Below the pieces are notes generated by a model that did not search any database, was not told the DNA's origin, and was given only the letters and a program-made list of their open reading frames with translations. A stretch of 64,000 bases of DNA, taken from positions 16,706,992 through 16,770,991 of the forward strand of contig OX326958.1 in assembly GCA_946800325.1 (NCBI GenBank), given 5' to 3'. Positions 11,058 through 22,416 of this stretch are shown here, piece after piece. The stretch comes from Luzula sylvatica. Lineage: Eukaryota > Streptophyta > Magnoliopsida > Poales > Juncaceae. The position numbers were made by a program, and so were the translations under genes. The first letter of the stretch is position 1; every line of letters starts with the position of its first letter.

Positions 11058-11945
11058 TCAAGCAAGTCTAACATACTTCTTGCGATCTTTCTTCCCAAAA
11101 AAGATCTTGCAGAATATATTTTTGATAGAAGAAATCAACTTGATATTTTTACTTCTAGTCAGAATTTCTACTTCGTTATGGATCGCCTCGACATCGTTGT
11201 GGGTTTCGTTGATATCGTTACGGGTTGCCTCGATAGCAGAAGAGCCGATCCCTATATCAACACCACCGTTCATGATGTTTGCTATTGATCTATTGACATT
11301 GTCGGAACAACCCGAACCGGTCTGCCATTGCAAAATGAACATTTCTTTTAGACAAGAAACATGAATATTAATCCCCCGTGTGGTATATCCCCAATTGCTG
11401 CTTGTATTCGGACGCCTTTTTTCGTTACACCAAAAACATTTCGACTTCATTTTGTCGTCTAGCATCAACACCGGGCCTTCTGGACGCGTTCTAACTCTGT
11501 ACGGCAACCTTGCGCATGGAGGATGAACCATAACCTTCTCCTTCTATATATTCAGTAATAGGCTTCAGGTTATTGCAATATTTGATAAAACAAATATATA
11601 AAACTAAAATTTATCTTAAACCTTGCTGCCGTGGACGGCTTTAGTGCTAAAGTATCCATAGCCATTGACCGGCGTACCGCAGACGAAACATATAGTACAT
11701 GCTCCGCTTGGCACGAGGACAAAATCACTCCTACCCCTGAAGTTATAACCAATCTTAATTTCTTCAAACTGCACGAAACACTCCTTGTGAAGTACAAAGT
11801 CATGACAATCGTCTTCGGTGCAAACAAAGCCACGATCAAACACCATCTCTTTGCATCCGACACATCGGCGCAAACCAATGTTTCTCTGGTAGTATATTTT
11901 GTGCTCATGGTGGCGAGGATTGAATGTTTTGCCAAAAAGAGCCAT
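11058..11945 (-). CDS. DC1-C: two-exon DC1-domain protein with heptad-repeat tail
   Basis: Exon 1 is 11622-11945 (ATG, 108 residues) and exon 2 is 11058-11543. A 78-bp GT-AG intron (11544-11621) in phase 0 joins them into a 269-residue protein. Domain 1 has Cys28, Cys31, Cys42, Cys47, His53 and Cys56. Domain 2 has Cys86 and Cys89, but its middle Cys pair is missing (YGYFSTK); it ends His115-x2-Cys118, and the intron lies inside it. A half-domain has Cys144, Cys147, His169 and Cys172. Residues 213-233 are three heptads (EATRNDI, NETHNDV, EAIHNEV) and suggest a short coiled coil, then a basic C-terminus. DC1 proteins are zinc-binding and plant-expanded; the few studied are linked to hormone or defence responses. 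The function of this one is unknown. Both frames and splice phase agree, so the gene looks intact. Confidence 0.8.
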
Positions 11946-12026
11946 AGTAGAAACTAGAAAGTTCAGAAAATCGCTTCTTTCCCAAAATAACTGTTTATAA
12001 AAAAAAATTTGGAATGAAAAAAACAC

Positions 12027-12777
12027 AGTAAAATGAGAGAATTTATTAACAAATAAGTGGGCCTAGTTTGAAGAGATGCGTCTCTCCAGATAAAAACTAC
12101 TCAAATCGGTTCAAGTTCTCAAATGAAAAGTCAGGTCGTTCTGACCAAAAAATGAAAAGCCAGATATTTCCAGTTCAGGTCCAAAAGAAAATTCATATTT
12201 TAGGAGGAAAGTCTCGTCTTTTGTTTATGGATAAATCTACTTTTTCCCTCGATACGCAAAAAACATCCTCAATGTTGACAATTGACCACCACGGTCAATT
12301 GGGCTGATTCATCCCCTCGCACAATTAAGTAAATTTTTTTTCGAAACAACTCAACATCACCCACACTCAAATATATGCAATTGAATTAATTAGATTATCA
12401 AAAAAAATTAATCCTATTTAATTATATTAATAGACCATTAACTCTTAACAATTTTTTTTTATCGAATTAACATAATTCGGCTTAACTCAACAACTTAATA
12501 TGGTCACCTCTTTCTCATCCAATATTTGTTAGCAATATTCTGTCGGTTAGTTATTCACATCCAATTTGGAAGAAAAACAAAAAACCAAATTTGTCACAAA
12601 AAAAAATGAACATAGATTGTTTTGAATAAAGAGTTCCATTTCAAAAAAATTTGCACAAAAGAACAAAAAATTCGCTAAAATAAAATGTGTTCACCGATAA
12701 ATACTATACATGAAAATGATGAGTCAAGAATTGCATCAAAATGCAATATATAAGTCGTGATGCATATTCAGAGCATA
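12027..12777. other. Spacer upstream of DC1-C
   Basis: This presumably holds the DC1-C promoter. A 79-codon plus frame at 12068-12307 has no recognisable features. Positions 12340-12720 are AT-rich with oligo-A runs. No gene is supported. Confidence 0.4.
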
Positions 12778-12785
12778 CAGTGAAC

Positions 12786-15079
12786 CATGATTCGTAATAT
12801 CGGCCGAGTTAAAAAAAAACTCGGCCGAGTTGAGTCGGACTCGGCCACAGCCGAGCCGAGTTGCACCCGTATATATCGCATCCGAGTATTCGATTTTTTT
12901 TTTTTTTTTTGAGATAATTAATGCATTGCCTGACAAGCCACTAATAGTGTGTGTAACAATGGACGGCCTCACTTGTATCTTGAGTATGAAAATAAAGAGT
13001 TAACAATGGAGAAATGAGTATGAATATTAAGTTGGAGCATTTCTGCATATAACCCTATTTATAATGAAAATTAAAAAAATAACCTCTTTTCTAGAAATAT
13101 TCCAAAAATAACCTATTTTTAAAAAATATTCCAAAAATAACCCAAACCTTTAAATTCTGCCGTAAAAATTTCATTTTTTTAAATTTTTTAAATGTGATAT
13201 ATTTCTCCAAATTTTACCATAACATATTTTATGATATAATTAATAAATTTAATTAAAATAATAACTAGTACATGTTGGCTGTTAACTTAATATATAATTA
13301 ATATTTATTCGAATTCAGAAATTTTAATGAATATTTAATCATATCTTTTAATTAGCACGTTAATTAAATGTAATTGTTTTATAATGGAGAATTCGGCGGG
13401 TATATTTTGGGGAGTGATTTTAAAAAAAAAAAAATGTTACTGACACACGTTTGAAATAAAAATATAAATTTTTTATTGTACACCAAATTGTACCTGCCCA
13501 ATTCTCCATTATTGAACTATTACATTTAATTAACGTAATAATTAAGATATATAATTAAATATTTATTCAAATTTATTCAAATTTATGAATTCGAATAAAT
13601 ATTAATTATGTATTAAGTTAACAGCTAATATGTACTAGTTATCATTTTAATTAAATATACTAACCGAGCTTATCCAAATTTTACCATATCGTCTCTATGT
13701 TCTAATTAGTATATTTAATTAAAATGATAATTAGTACATGTTAACTGTTAACTTAATGCATAATTGATATTTATCCAAATTCATAAATTTGAAAATTTGT
13801 AATGAATATTTAATTATATGTTTTAATTATCACGTTAATTAAACGTAATTGTTCAATAATGGAGAATTCGACGGGTACATTTTGGAACGCAATAAATTTT
13901 AATATATTTTTTTCAAACGTGTGTCAGCGTCAGTAACATATTTTAAAAAAAAATCACTCCCCAAAATGTACCCGCCGAATTCTCCATTATAGAACATGTA
14001 CTAGTTATTATTTTAATTAACGTGCTAATTAAAAGATATAATTAAATATTCATTAGAATTTATTCAAATTTATGAATTCAAATATATATTAATTATGTAT
14101 TAAGTTAACATCCAACATGTACTAGTTATTATTTTAATTAAATTTATTAACTAGATCATAAAATATGTTATGATAAAATTTGTGGGAATATATCATATTT
14201 AAAATTTATAAAAAATAAAATTTTTACGGCGGATTTAAAAAACCCGGTTTGGATTATTTTTGAAATATTATGAAAAAAGGTTATTCTTGAAATATTTTTA
14301 GAAAATGGGTTATTTTTTAATTTTGATTATAAATAGGGTTATACGTGGAAATGCTCCTATTAAGTTTGAAGAAGATGAGTTAGAGGTCGACCAGAAATGA
14401 CTATTTCGAGGTTGGAGAAATGAGTTTGTATCAGAGTCATTCTTGAAAATTTTACTTTATAACTTTCCATGTTTGTTTTTATTTTCTAAGCAATCACAAA
14501 AGTACATTCTAACATCATCACAATAGATCCAAGAAGAAAAAAGTTCATCATCTTTTATCCTAGCAAGTACAATTTCTGACCATGATACGACACTAAAGTC
14601 CAATCCCCAGTTGCTATTAATTTTATTTTTTTTCAAAATAAATAGAAAAAATATAATGAACATTTATAAACTATAGAAAATTTATCTGTATATTATATTA
14701 TATTAAAATAGCAAATAGTAATTATTGATTATTAATTATATTGTATTAATCCTTATAGTGTGTATATAATAACATATCAATGTTTTATTTTTGGTTGGAT
14801 TGTTATATTTTTTATCAATAACATATGAATGGCACACAAGCAATAGCCATATTATTAGTTATGTACTCGTGTATTTTTTTGATATAGTAATATGAATTTT
14901 ATTACTTGAATTTGTTTATGAATGTTTGGCAATTTTTAAAATATTGTTTTTATATTCTTTTCATTTTATCTGATTTTTTTATCAACTGTTCGATTTTTTT
15001 TTTGACTTGGCCGAGTTTGGTCCAAGTTGATCGAGTCCTGAGTCGACGGGACTAACCGAGTCCGATATTCAGAACCATG
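12786..15079. mobile_element. hAT-like non-autonomous element, 2.3 kb, with a nested MULE
   Basis: Terminal inverted repeats read CATGATTCGTAATATCGG on the left and, as reverse complement of the right end, CATGGTTCTGAATATCGG. The element is flanked by CAGTGAAC (12778-12785 and 15080-15087), an 8-bp duplication as expected for hAT. Subterminal ACTCGG/CCGAGT words follow both ends. The element at 43801-44404 shares these features. No transposase is seen. More than half of the length is the foldback element at 13034-14357, which must have inserted later. Confidence 0.75.
13034..14357. mobile_element. Foldback Mutator-like MITE, 1.3 kb
   Basis: The left end GGAGCATTTCTGCATATAAC matches the inverted right end GGAGCATTTCCACGTATAAC, and complementarity continues inward. 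TATTAAGTT flanks it on both sides (13025-13033 and 14358-14366), a 9-bp TSD typical of Mutator-like elements. Inside, further inverted copies occur: GGAGAATTCGGCGGGTA near 13386 and its complement near 13972, plus a related copy near 13861. The element could therefore fold along most of its length. There is no coding capacity. Confidence 0.8.
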
Positions 15080-15087
15080 CAGTGAAC

Positions 15088-16203
15088 CTTCCATTCGAAT
15101 GGAGTCAAGCTTCTGGTCGAACGGAACATATTCCGTAACTGAGTTTGATATATATAATCCTCTTATATTTGTTCACGTAAGCTTTCCGTTCAAATGGAGC
15201 CTAACTTCTGTTAGAACGGAAGATCTCTAGAAATTGGATTTTGTATGATTTTATTATACATCCAATGACTCCCACGAACGCATATGTTCGTTCATTTTAT
15301 ACATATATTTTATCTGTTGGTCATAAACTATATTTTCTTCACAAAATGGCTATTGATAGTATCATACTCAAGACGTTTTGATGTGCATCAAGATTCATAA
15401 GTTGTAATACAATGAGTTTCTCTTTCTTGACATTTGTGTGACAATAAAATGCATCATATGCAACAACACAAATCTTGATGCACATCCACTAGTTAAAAAT
15501 TATTGAATACTATTCGATGATTTTATGGAACACTCGGACTAATTTAATTGAGGGGAAAATGTGCATTCCATGAATATGTAGTTCCATGTGCACGCTATCA
15601 ATAGAAGGACGACCCATGTCAGTTGACTTCTCAATATGAGAGCGCCATTTGAAGTGCATTTGGAGTACTTCCAAGTTACCACATATATTTATATTGATTG
15701 TGTGTATTTGTAATACATGCTCATGAAATTTATTAGTCTATCCCTTGTATTAAATAATTATATTGTTTTAAAAAATTATGGGATTCGGTTGATCTTATTA
15801 TATTTAATATAATATTTTATGTCAATTTGTATATATGTACAATTGTTATCTAGGACCGCTGCGATAGTAAGACGACTCTATGCCGTTCGCTAAACGCTAA
15901 ATTATACGTCGAAACAATGGTTGCCCGCTACAACTATTTAAAACATTACATAATTCTTATTGGTTTCTCAAAAACCCCCTTGTAGTAAAATAATACAAAC
16001 AAGTTTCTATTAGTTTTCAAAAATTTCGCAAAAAAACGAAACATGAAGTCTTAACACCTTACAAAAATGCATTATAATATTTATTTAAAACTTGCAAAAA
16101 TTGATGTCTGATACGAGTAGAATACCCAATTCAAGTTTTTCTCAAAAAAATTATAATTAATCCCGAATAGATGTCTATAAACGAGAAAATTACTCAATTT
16201 CCG
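15088..16203. repeat. Spacer; from about 15500 duplicated at 41153-41863
   Basis: Positions about 15500-16203 recur at 41153-41863 with small differences (shared words AGTTCCATRTGCACGCTAT, CATGTCAGTTGACTTCTCAA and TTGTTATCTAGGACCG). At 15088-15214 two copies of a short palindromic unit (CCATTCGAATGG and CCGTTCAAATGG, each followed by an inverted GAACGGAA) lie about 96 bp apart. No gene is seen. Confidence 0.65.
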
Positions 16204-16247
16204 TGTGTGTGTGTGTGGGGGGGGGGGGGTTGGGTGGGTGTGGGTGG

Positions 16248-16280
<33 letters not shown>

Positions 16281-16327
16281 CGTGCGTGCGTGTGAGTGTG
16301 TGAGTGAGTGTGTGTGTGTGTGTGTGT
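16204..16327. repeat. GT/G-rich microsatellite with G runs and GCGC steps
   Basis: The tract is (GT)n, then a run of about a dozen G, then GGGTGGGTG repeats, then (GT)n, GCGCGCGC, (GTGC)n and (GT)n. The related tract at 41864-42012 sits at the same place in the duplicate block. Confidence 0.9.
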
Positions 16328-16727
16328 AAAACGGTGCTTACGGCTACAGGAGTAGCCTCGCCGTCACAAACAACGTGACAAATCTCATATAATAGTTCTG
16401 ATTGCAAAGGTTTTTCAAGGACGTAGAGCATTAATAACGATTAACTAGCTCTACAAAAACAACTATTCAAGCAGTCACATGATCACTCAATATCGCTCTC
16501 AAGGTTAAGGTGCCTCCCCTCTCCGGTATTTCAATAATGCTGGAATGACAAATCTGACAAATCGTTCAAATAAAAAAACTCAGGGTGCCGAAGTGAGAGA
16601 TAATCTATCCAACCAAATTTGGCATAGTCTAATTAGAATTTATATTTGAAGGTCAATTATAATAATTTGACTAGAATGTGTTTGAGCAGAAATGTTGTAA
16701 TTTTTTCATAAACAAATATGTTTTTCT

Positions 16728-16922
16728 CAATGATTTAAATTGCGGCGCAATTGCGCCGCCATACCGCAAATCGCAATAAATATTTACAAAACGCAATGCC
16801 GCAACGTAATAAATAGCGCCACAATATGTCGCAATATTGCCGCCATATCGCGCAATATCGATAATCATATGTAATTTACAGTCCAAACGCAATAGACCGT
16901 TATATCGCAATTTAAAACATTG
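16728..16922. mobile_element. hAT-like MITE, 195 bp
   Basis: The left end CAATGATTTAAATTGCGG matches the inverted right end CAATGTTTTAAATTGCGA. GTTTTTCT flanks both sides (16720-16727 and 16923-16930). The paralogous block near 33500 lacks the insert, giving an empty site. The interior is rich in GCGC, ATTGC and TATCG words, and its open frame is not a gene. Confidence 0.8.
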
Positions 16923-17809
16923 GTTTTTCTTATTAATTTAACTATATAATTATCTAATATACGCACATCTATCTATTATACATATTATTAATGTGGTGTT
17001 CGTTTTAATTCACGTCCATTCAAAAATCACTGAATCGTGATATTAGGTTTAGAAGATATTTTGTGTAAAGAGCAAAGTATAATTGGGTTTAGTTTTTACA
17101 ATAAAATTATTGTCTGCATAATGCGATTATAATCTGAGTATAAAATAATATGAACTTGATTGCTTGACTGAATATTTTTATGTTTTGCGGGCATGTATAA
17201 ATTAGAAATTAATTGGTTCATTGTAAATTTGTCAAAACAACACTAGGAATATCAAAATTTAAAAATAATTATTTTGGTATTTTCGAAATTTCAAATATTC
17301 TTATACATTAACCGTACATTTAAAATATTAAAATATTTTTTCCAAAACAACACTAGGATTATCTCTTTCAAAGGAAAAAAAACTACAAAACTATTTATTT
17401 TAAGAAAAAACATTCTCATAATATTGCTCCGTTGATAATATCATGTCATCTGAAGCATTTTGCCTAACATCATTTTATTAATCTAAATACAAAATATAAT
17501 TAGTGCATTACATGCTGATAATATTAGCAAATGGTAATATGATTATTGCACAAAACATAGTATTCTGAATCGAAATTTACAATAAATGTAGTCAATTTTA
17601 TAACACAAATGATATAAACGATAAAAATATTAATTCCATTTCCACCCAAAACGAGAAAGACGTCTCTTTAGTACAACGCAAAATAAAAATTCTCAACATA
17701 ACACAAATGAAAGGAAATATATTTCTCATGTTAGTTTCGCATTGTACATCACATTACATTTTTCATTTTTTCTTTGGATTAGATACTACATACAAATGAG
17801 AATTTAGAA

Positions 17810-17955
17810 ACGACCACAACTAAATTTAGTCAATTTAGTGAAAACCCGATCCAGTTTCGATAAGAATCCTGACGACCTTGTAGAAGGCATGTGCTTTTCT
17901 TCGATAATAACTAGATTGTCACTTCAAACTATTTAAATCATTCGTCAAACTCGGT
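17810..17955. pseudogene. Chimeric DC1 scrap, R copy 1
   Basis: The left part is the antisense C-terminal coding end of a DC1-B-type gene (compare 23324-23410). It joins, after CTTCGATAATAACTAGA, to a sense piece of a DC1-A-type gene (compare 3585-3620). The hAT MITE at 17964 truncates it on the right. It has no coding capacity. Confidence 0.7.
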
Positions 17956-17963
17956 GAATTAAC

Positions 17964-18501
17964 CTATGTTGCACGGATACGGGTACGAGTATCGTATTCG
18001 ATACGATACGGATACGACGATACGACATTTCTTGAAAATTCTAGGATACGATACGTCATATATGTATATTATTTAATATTATTTTAATATAATTAATATA
18101 TATATTTAAATAATTTTGTTAAATTATTATAAAAATTAAGATGTAATATCGATTTGGATATTTTACGAATAAATAAAATAAAAAATATGTGATGTAAAAT
18201 ACTATTGAATAGTAAAAGTATTGGGTATTTTTAAATTGGACAAAAAAAAAAAAAAATGGGTCATCAGCTGTGTCGGAACCGTATCACGTCGTATCGGAAC
18301 CGTATCCAGCCATATCGGAAACGTATCGTACCGTATCGGAAACGTATCAGTTCATATTTATATACTAAAATAGTCCGATACGCCACGTGGCGTATCGGAT
18401 ACGTATCGGTACCGTATCGGTGGCGTATCCGTATCCGATACGTATCCGATACGGGCACGGTTCGTTTTTTGAACGTTTTTTGAAGTATCCGCGCAACATA
18501 A
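17964..18501. mobile_element. hAT-like MITE with TATGTTGC termini
   Basis: The ends are CTATGTTGCACGGATAC and, inverted, TTATGTTGCGCGGATAC. GAATTAAC flanks both sides (17956-17963 and 18502-18509). The paralogous sites at about 40430-40445 and 62842-62857 read AGTAAATTAACTCTATCTTT without the insert. The interior carries many CGTATCGGA/TCCGATACG words; the opposed frames at 18256-18533 are translations of these. TIRs beginning TATGTTGC are common in plant hAT MITEs. Confidence 0.8.
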
Positions 18502-18860
18502 GAATTAACTCTATCTTTCGATCTATCCTCCAATATCCCATCAAAAAGTTTAATATGTAATCTTAGATAACTTGTGTTTGAATTAATTAATTAAAAGACA
18601 AAAAAAATTAAGGATCTTTCGAAAGGAAACTATAAATTATGAAAATGAAGCATGTGATAATATACGATATATCATGCTTAACCAATGCAGTAAAACATTT
18701 TTGACATGAATGAATCATTAAGTTGACCTTACTAACCTTCTTTTCCTTTAAATAAATATTAAATGATCTAAAAATATTTATGTAATGCACACTTTTTGAC
18801 AGATATTTTATTCATTCGAATCCACGCGAATGGCACGTCCAACCTTTTCCTTTATGATAT

Positions 18861-20937
18861 ACTAGCATGACCCCCGCGCAATTGCGCGGGGTTGTTCGGG
18901 TTTATAAGTAATGTAGTTGAAGAAAATTGTTGTCGTGAATTTTTTTTTGTAATCATTATTATATGTGTAATTTAGTGTGTTGTGTGCGAGTGAAATTTTG
19001 TAGCAAAAATCATTTGAATATTTTAAGAGCCGGATTTCTTGAATAATTCAAACGGTTATTGCTAAAAAAATTATCTATATTTTATACATCATAAGCAAAA
19101 TAAGGAAAAAGAACGAATGAGTCGTCATGAAATTTATTAAGAACATAATAGATCAGAAAACATTGCTGAAAAAAGAGTGTTCTTAATTTCACAAATCCTT
19201 AATTTCGCTACATATTTAGCACAAATATTTTTCGCCCTTTGTGTGGTCGGCCAACAACCAAGTGTCACGATGTCATCGCTAACCGTTTCGTTCGAACCTT
19301 TAATTTAAATTATGTCATGATTATTCGCACATCCGTGATTTGGTATATTTTTAATCCCCTAATTTTTTTTGGATATTGTAAAAAATCCTCTATCTTTTCG
19401 TAAACTCCAAAAAAAAAATTCTTTACCAAACTTTTATTTTAAAATACTCCTTATGGATGATATTAATTTTTTTTTTTTTCAAAATACCTTCCAAATCTCA
19501 TATGTAATAATTAAAACTTATTTTTGTTATTTTTTATTAATTTTAAGAAAATTCATAAACACTTCTTAACATATAGTGATTTAAAAAAATTTAAATTATT
19601 ACATATTTTGTTTATATAATTTTAATATTCCATTCTTTATTCATAAAAAAACTAACATTAAATAATAATAAATAAACATCTTGCAAATATATTCATAGAA
19701 AATATCTATTTAAACATCTACTTTTTATTTTAGTTTTCCTTTTATGTATTTTTTAATAGTTTTGTGATATTTTATTTTTAAATATTTGCAAGATGTTCTT
19801 TTATTAATATTGTTCAACTTATTATAATTTTATTTTAGTTTTTCAAGAAAAATAATACATAAGTTGAATATTTGTAATGAATGAAATATTAAAATTATAT
19901 AACATATAACATATAGTAATTTTTTTTTAATTATTATGTATTAAAAAAAGTTTAAGAATTTTTTAAAATTAAAAAAGCATTTTTTTTAAATGAATACATA
20001 TGTAAATTAATTTTTTTGTACAATATCTAAAAATTTAAGGAGTCTTTTGAAAAAATTTCAAGTAAAGTGGTGATAGGGAGGCATAATAAGGTGTTGATGT
20101 GGACGCATGAGATGAGAAAAATTATTAATAATGTAAAAAAGGACCGAAATTTAAATTAAAAAGGACCAAAATGTTAATAAAAAGTACTAAAGTGTGAAGT
20201 AAAACTGAAAAGGACCAAGATATAATTAAAAAGGACTATAATATAAATTCAAAATTGTAAAAAAGGATGAAGATGTAAATATGAAGGACCAGAATGTAAG
20301 TTTCTAAACTCAAAAGGACAAAAATGTAAATAGAAAGGATCAAAATATAGTTTTTTCAACTAAAAAGGACCAAAATGTAAATAAAAATGACCAAAATATA
20401 AATAATTTTTTTACAAAGAGGCTCCTGGACCAAAGTTTAATTTTTCAAACTTGAAAGGACTAAATGTAAATAAAAAGGACCAAAATGCAAATAAAAAAGG
20501 ACCAAAATGTAAATAAAAAGGACCAAAATGTATTTTTTTTTCAGAAAAGTACCAAAATGTAAATAAATTATTTTTACAAAGAGGCCCCTGGACCAAAATA
20601 TAAATTTTAAAACTTCGAAGGATCAAAAAGCAAATATAAAGGACCAAAATGTGGAAAAAAGGACCAAAAGTGTAATTTAAAAAAAAAAATAGGACCAATT
20701 TGAGACCCCTGGACTAAAATGTAAATTTCAAAACTTCGAAGGACCAAAAAGCAAATATAAAGGACCAAAATGTAAGAAAAAAAGGATCAAAATGTAAATT
20801 TGTTTCAAAAAAAAGACCATTTTGTAAATAAAAAAGAACCAAAATGTAAATTTTTTTTTTTTTTACGAATAGGCCCCTGGTGACGTGGCTGCACCAGGGG
20901 GCTGCAAATCCCCTTGAATTAGTATATAGATAGATAG
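18861..20937. mobile_element. Helitron-like insertion, about 2.08 kb
   Basis: The left end (ACTAGCATGACCCCCGCGCAAT, then its complement) carries the GCGCAATTGCGC palindrome. The right end has a hairpin (CAGGGGGCTGCAAATCCCCTTG region) followed by TTAGTATATAGATAG. The near-identical sequence at 23187-23215 (TTTATGATATATTGATATTT) is an uninterrupted site, which fixes the limits to within a few bases. No clear TSD is present, which fits a Helitron, as do the terminal palindrome and 3' hairpin; no helicase is encoded. It carries a long tandem array at 20150-20875. A TIR element of an unfamiliar family is the alternative. Confidence 0.5.
20150..20875. repeat. Tandem array of AAGGACCAAAATGTAAATA-like units
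   Basis: Roughly 20-22-bp units based on AAGGACCAAAATGTAAATAA are repeated with variation some twenty times or more. Longer spacers containing GAGGCYCCTGGACCAAA recur three or four times as a higher-order period. The 95-codon minus frame here is a translation of the array. Confidence 0.85.
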
Positions 20938-22416
20938 ATTTGATATTTCGAAAGAATATACATGAACCGTAAATTTAAATTATTAAAATATTTTTGCCAT
21001 GAAATCACCATGTTGATATATTGATATTTATGTAACGCCTCTTCTCCATTTCTTTCTCCCTGTTGCATACCATGAAAATGAAATCACCATTCCACTTTTC
21101 TTTCTTATTTCCAGATTCACAAGTGAATCGATCTCTCTAGCTCTTTTCAGAAGAGAAACCAATTTAATTCTCCAAGTGTCTTTCTTAAGGTATACTTCGC
21201 GGAGGCAAAAAGAAAGAAAGAAAGAGAGCTTCATGGGGGAGGGACAGAGAAGAGACCTTGGAGATAGGTCTGATAAAGCGAACTAACAAATGATTAAGTA
21301 TCTGATCGTATTCTTCAACTGAGATCAGGTTATTTTCACAGGGAAGGTCTACCAAATTTTTGGTTAGTCGCACAATATGATTTAATTTGTTCAAATTACG
21401 TTCGAATTTGTTGAATTAGGTTCGAGCGTGTTCAATTTAGGAATGTACCGAGACATGTGAAAGACTCATCTCTTCATGATTTGTTCTTATCATTGTGCGA
21501 GTCTATGTCAACGTGTTATAGTTTTAACAATACATATAACATAATTAATTGATTTAGCAGTTGAAGGCTTTTTTGAAAAGAATTTGAGTTTTTTCAAAAA
21601 TTTAGGTTCTGTTGCAAATGTTGTCACTTTGATCGGGTATTTTCATAATTTTCTATAATTTAGGTTGTATTTTAAAAATATTGCATTTTAGGAGTTTTAT
21701 TTTGCATATTTTTGGTTACTTTCATAATTTATTTGCAAAAAAATCAACAATTTATGCCAATTTGTGAAATTGTCCTAATTTAAGTTTTTTTTTTTTTGTG
21801 CAGATATTTGGGATTTGAAGTTTTTTTTGCAAAAAGTAAATCATGAATTTGGGGATTTGAAGTTTTTTTTGCAAAAAGTAAATCATGAATTTGGGGTTTT
21901 ACAGAAATTTAGGGGTTCTTTTGCAAAATGTTGGCTATTTTCATGATTTTCTATGATTTAAGACTGTCGGAAATATTGGAATCTAGAGGTTATAATTTGC
22001 ATGTGTATCTTCATTTTTTTTATTAAATTGGGATTTGAATGTGAATTTTTTGAATTTCAATTAAATTTGTATACTACATGAATGCAACTCAAATGTGATC
22101 CACTGACGGTCTTAATTACAATTTGCAAGTCTTCTTGTGGGGATCAACTAACATTCTGTTTATAAAATTTCATGAATTTAGGACAATGCGAGCTCATTAA
22201 AGCCACAAATCGAGCAACAAAAGAGCATTGTTGAGAACCTTGCTTCAAATTAGAAGAAAGATGTACTCAAATGGAAAAAAATGAGAGTTGTGAGTCTTGT
22301 GACCTGGCAGAACAACAGGCAAAACCTTCATATATGATGATATTGAGAAGGAGTTGATCGAGCTTCGAAGAAAGGCTAGAGAATACTAAGTGATATAATA
22401 TCGAAGATATCGATTT
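20938..22416. other. AT-rich spacer with small frames and a 45-bp tandem duplication
   Basis: Two overlapping minus frames at 21028-21394 are GC-richer than the flanks but unrecognised. A unit of about 45 bp containing GGGATTTGAAGTTTTTTTT is duplicated at 21809-21896. From about 22025 onward the sequence recurs at 63120-64000. Confidence 0.45.
22180..22400 (+). pseudogene. Unidentified coding-like fragment (copy at 63250-63480)
   Basis: One frame reads MRVVSLVTWQNNRQ. Directly after it, in a shifted frame, both copies encode TFIYDDIEKELIELRRKAREY, which looks like an amphipathic helical segment of a real protein. The frameshift sits at the same place in both copies, and further stops occur upstream. 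I do not recognise the parent gene. Confidence 0.35.

Larger units (their letters stand above)
16328..18860. repeat. Block R copy 1, interrupted by two hAT MITEs
   Basis: This sequence recurs at 30940-32245, 33143-34160 with 39943-40690, 56440-56690 and 61715-63115. It starts with a coding-like piece on the minus strand (16331-16431, EKPLQSELLYEICHVVCDGE) that is also present at 33143-33245. It continues with AT-rich spacer containing the word TGTTTTGCGGGC, then a chimeric DC1 scrap, then a tail with CTATCTTTCGAT and ATATCATGCTTAACCAATGC. Its last part resumes after the Helitron-like insertion at 20938. Confidence 0.7.

Noticed and set aside
18256..18533. Opposed frames of 75 and 89 codons rich in Arg, Tyr and Ile
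   Set aside because: They cover the CGTATCGGA/TCCGATACG interior and TIRs of a MITE.
20411..20698. 95-codon minus frame (repeated FGPF words)
   Set aside because: Translation of the 20-22-bp tandem array in the Helitron-like insertion.
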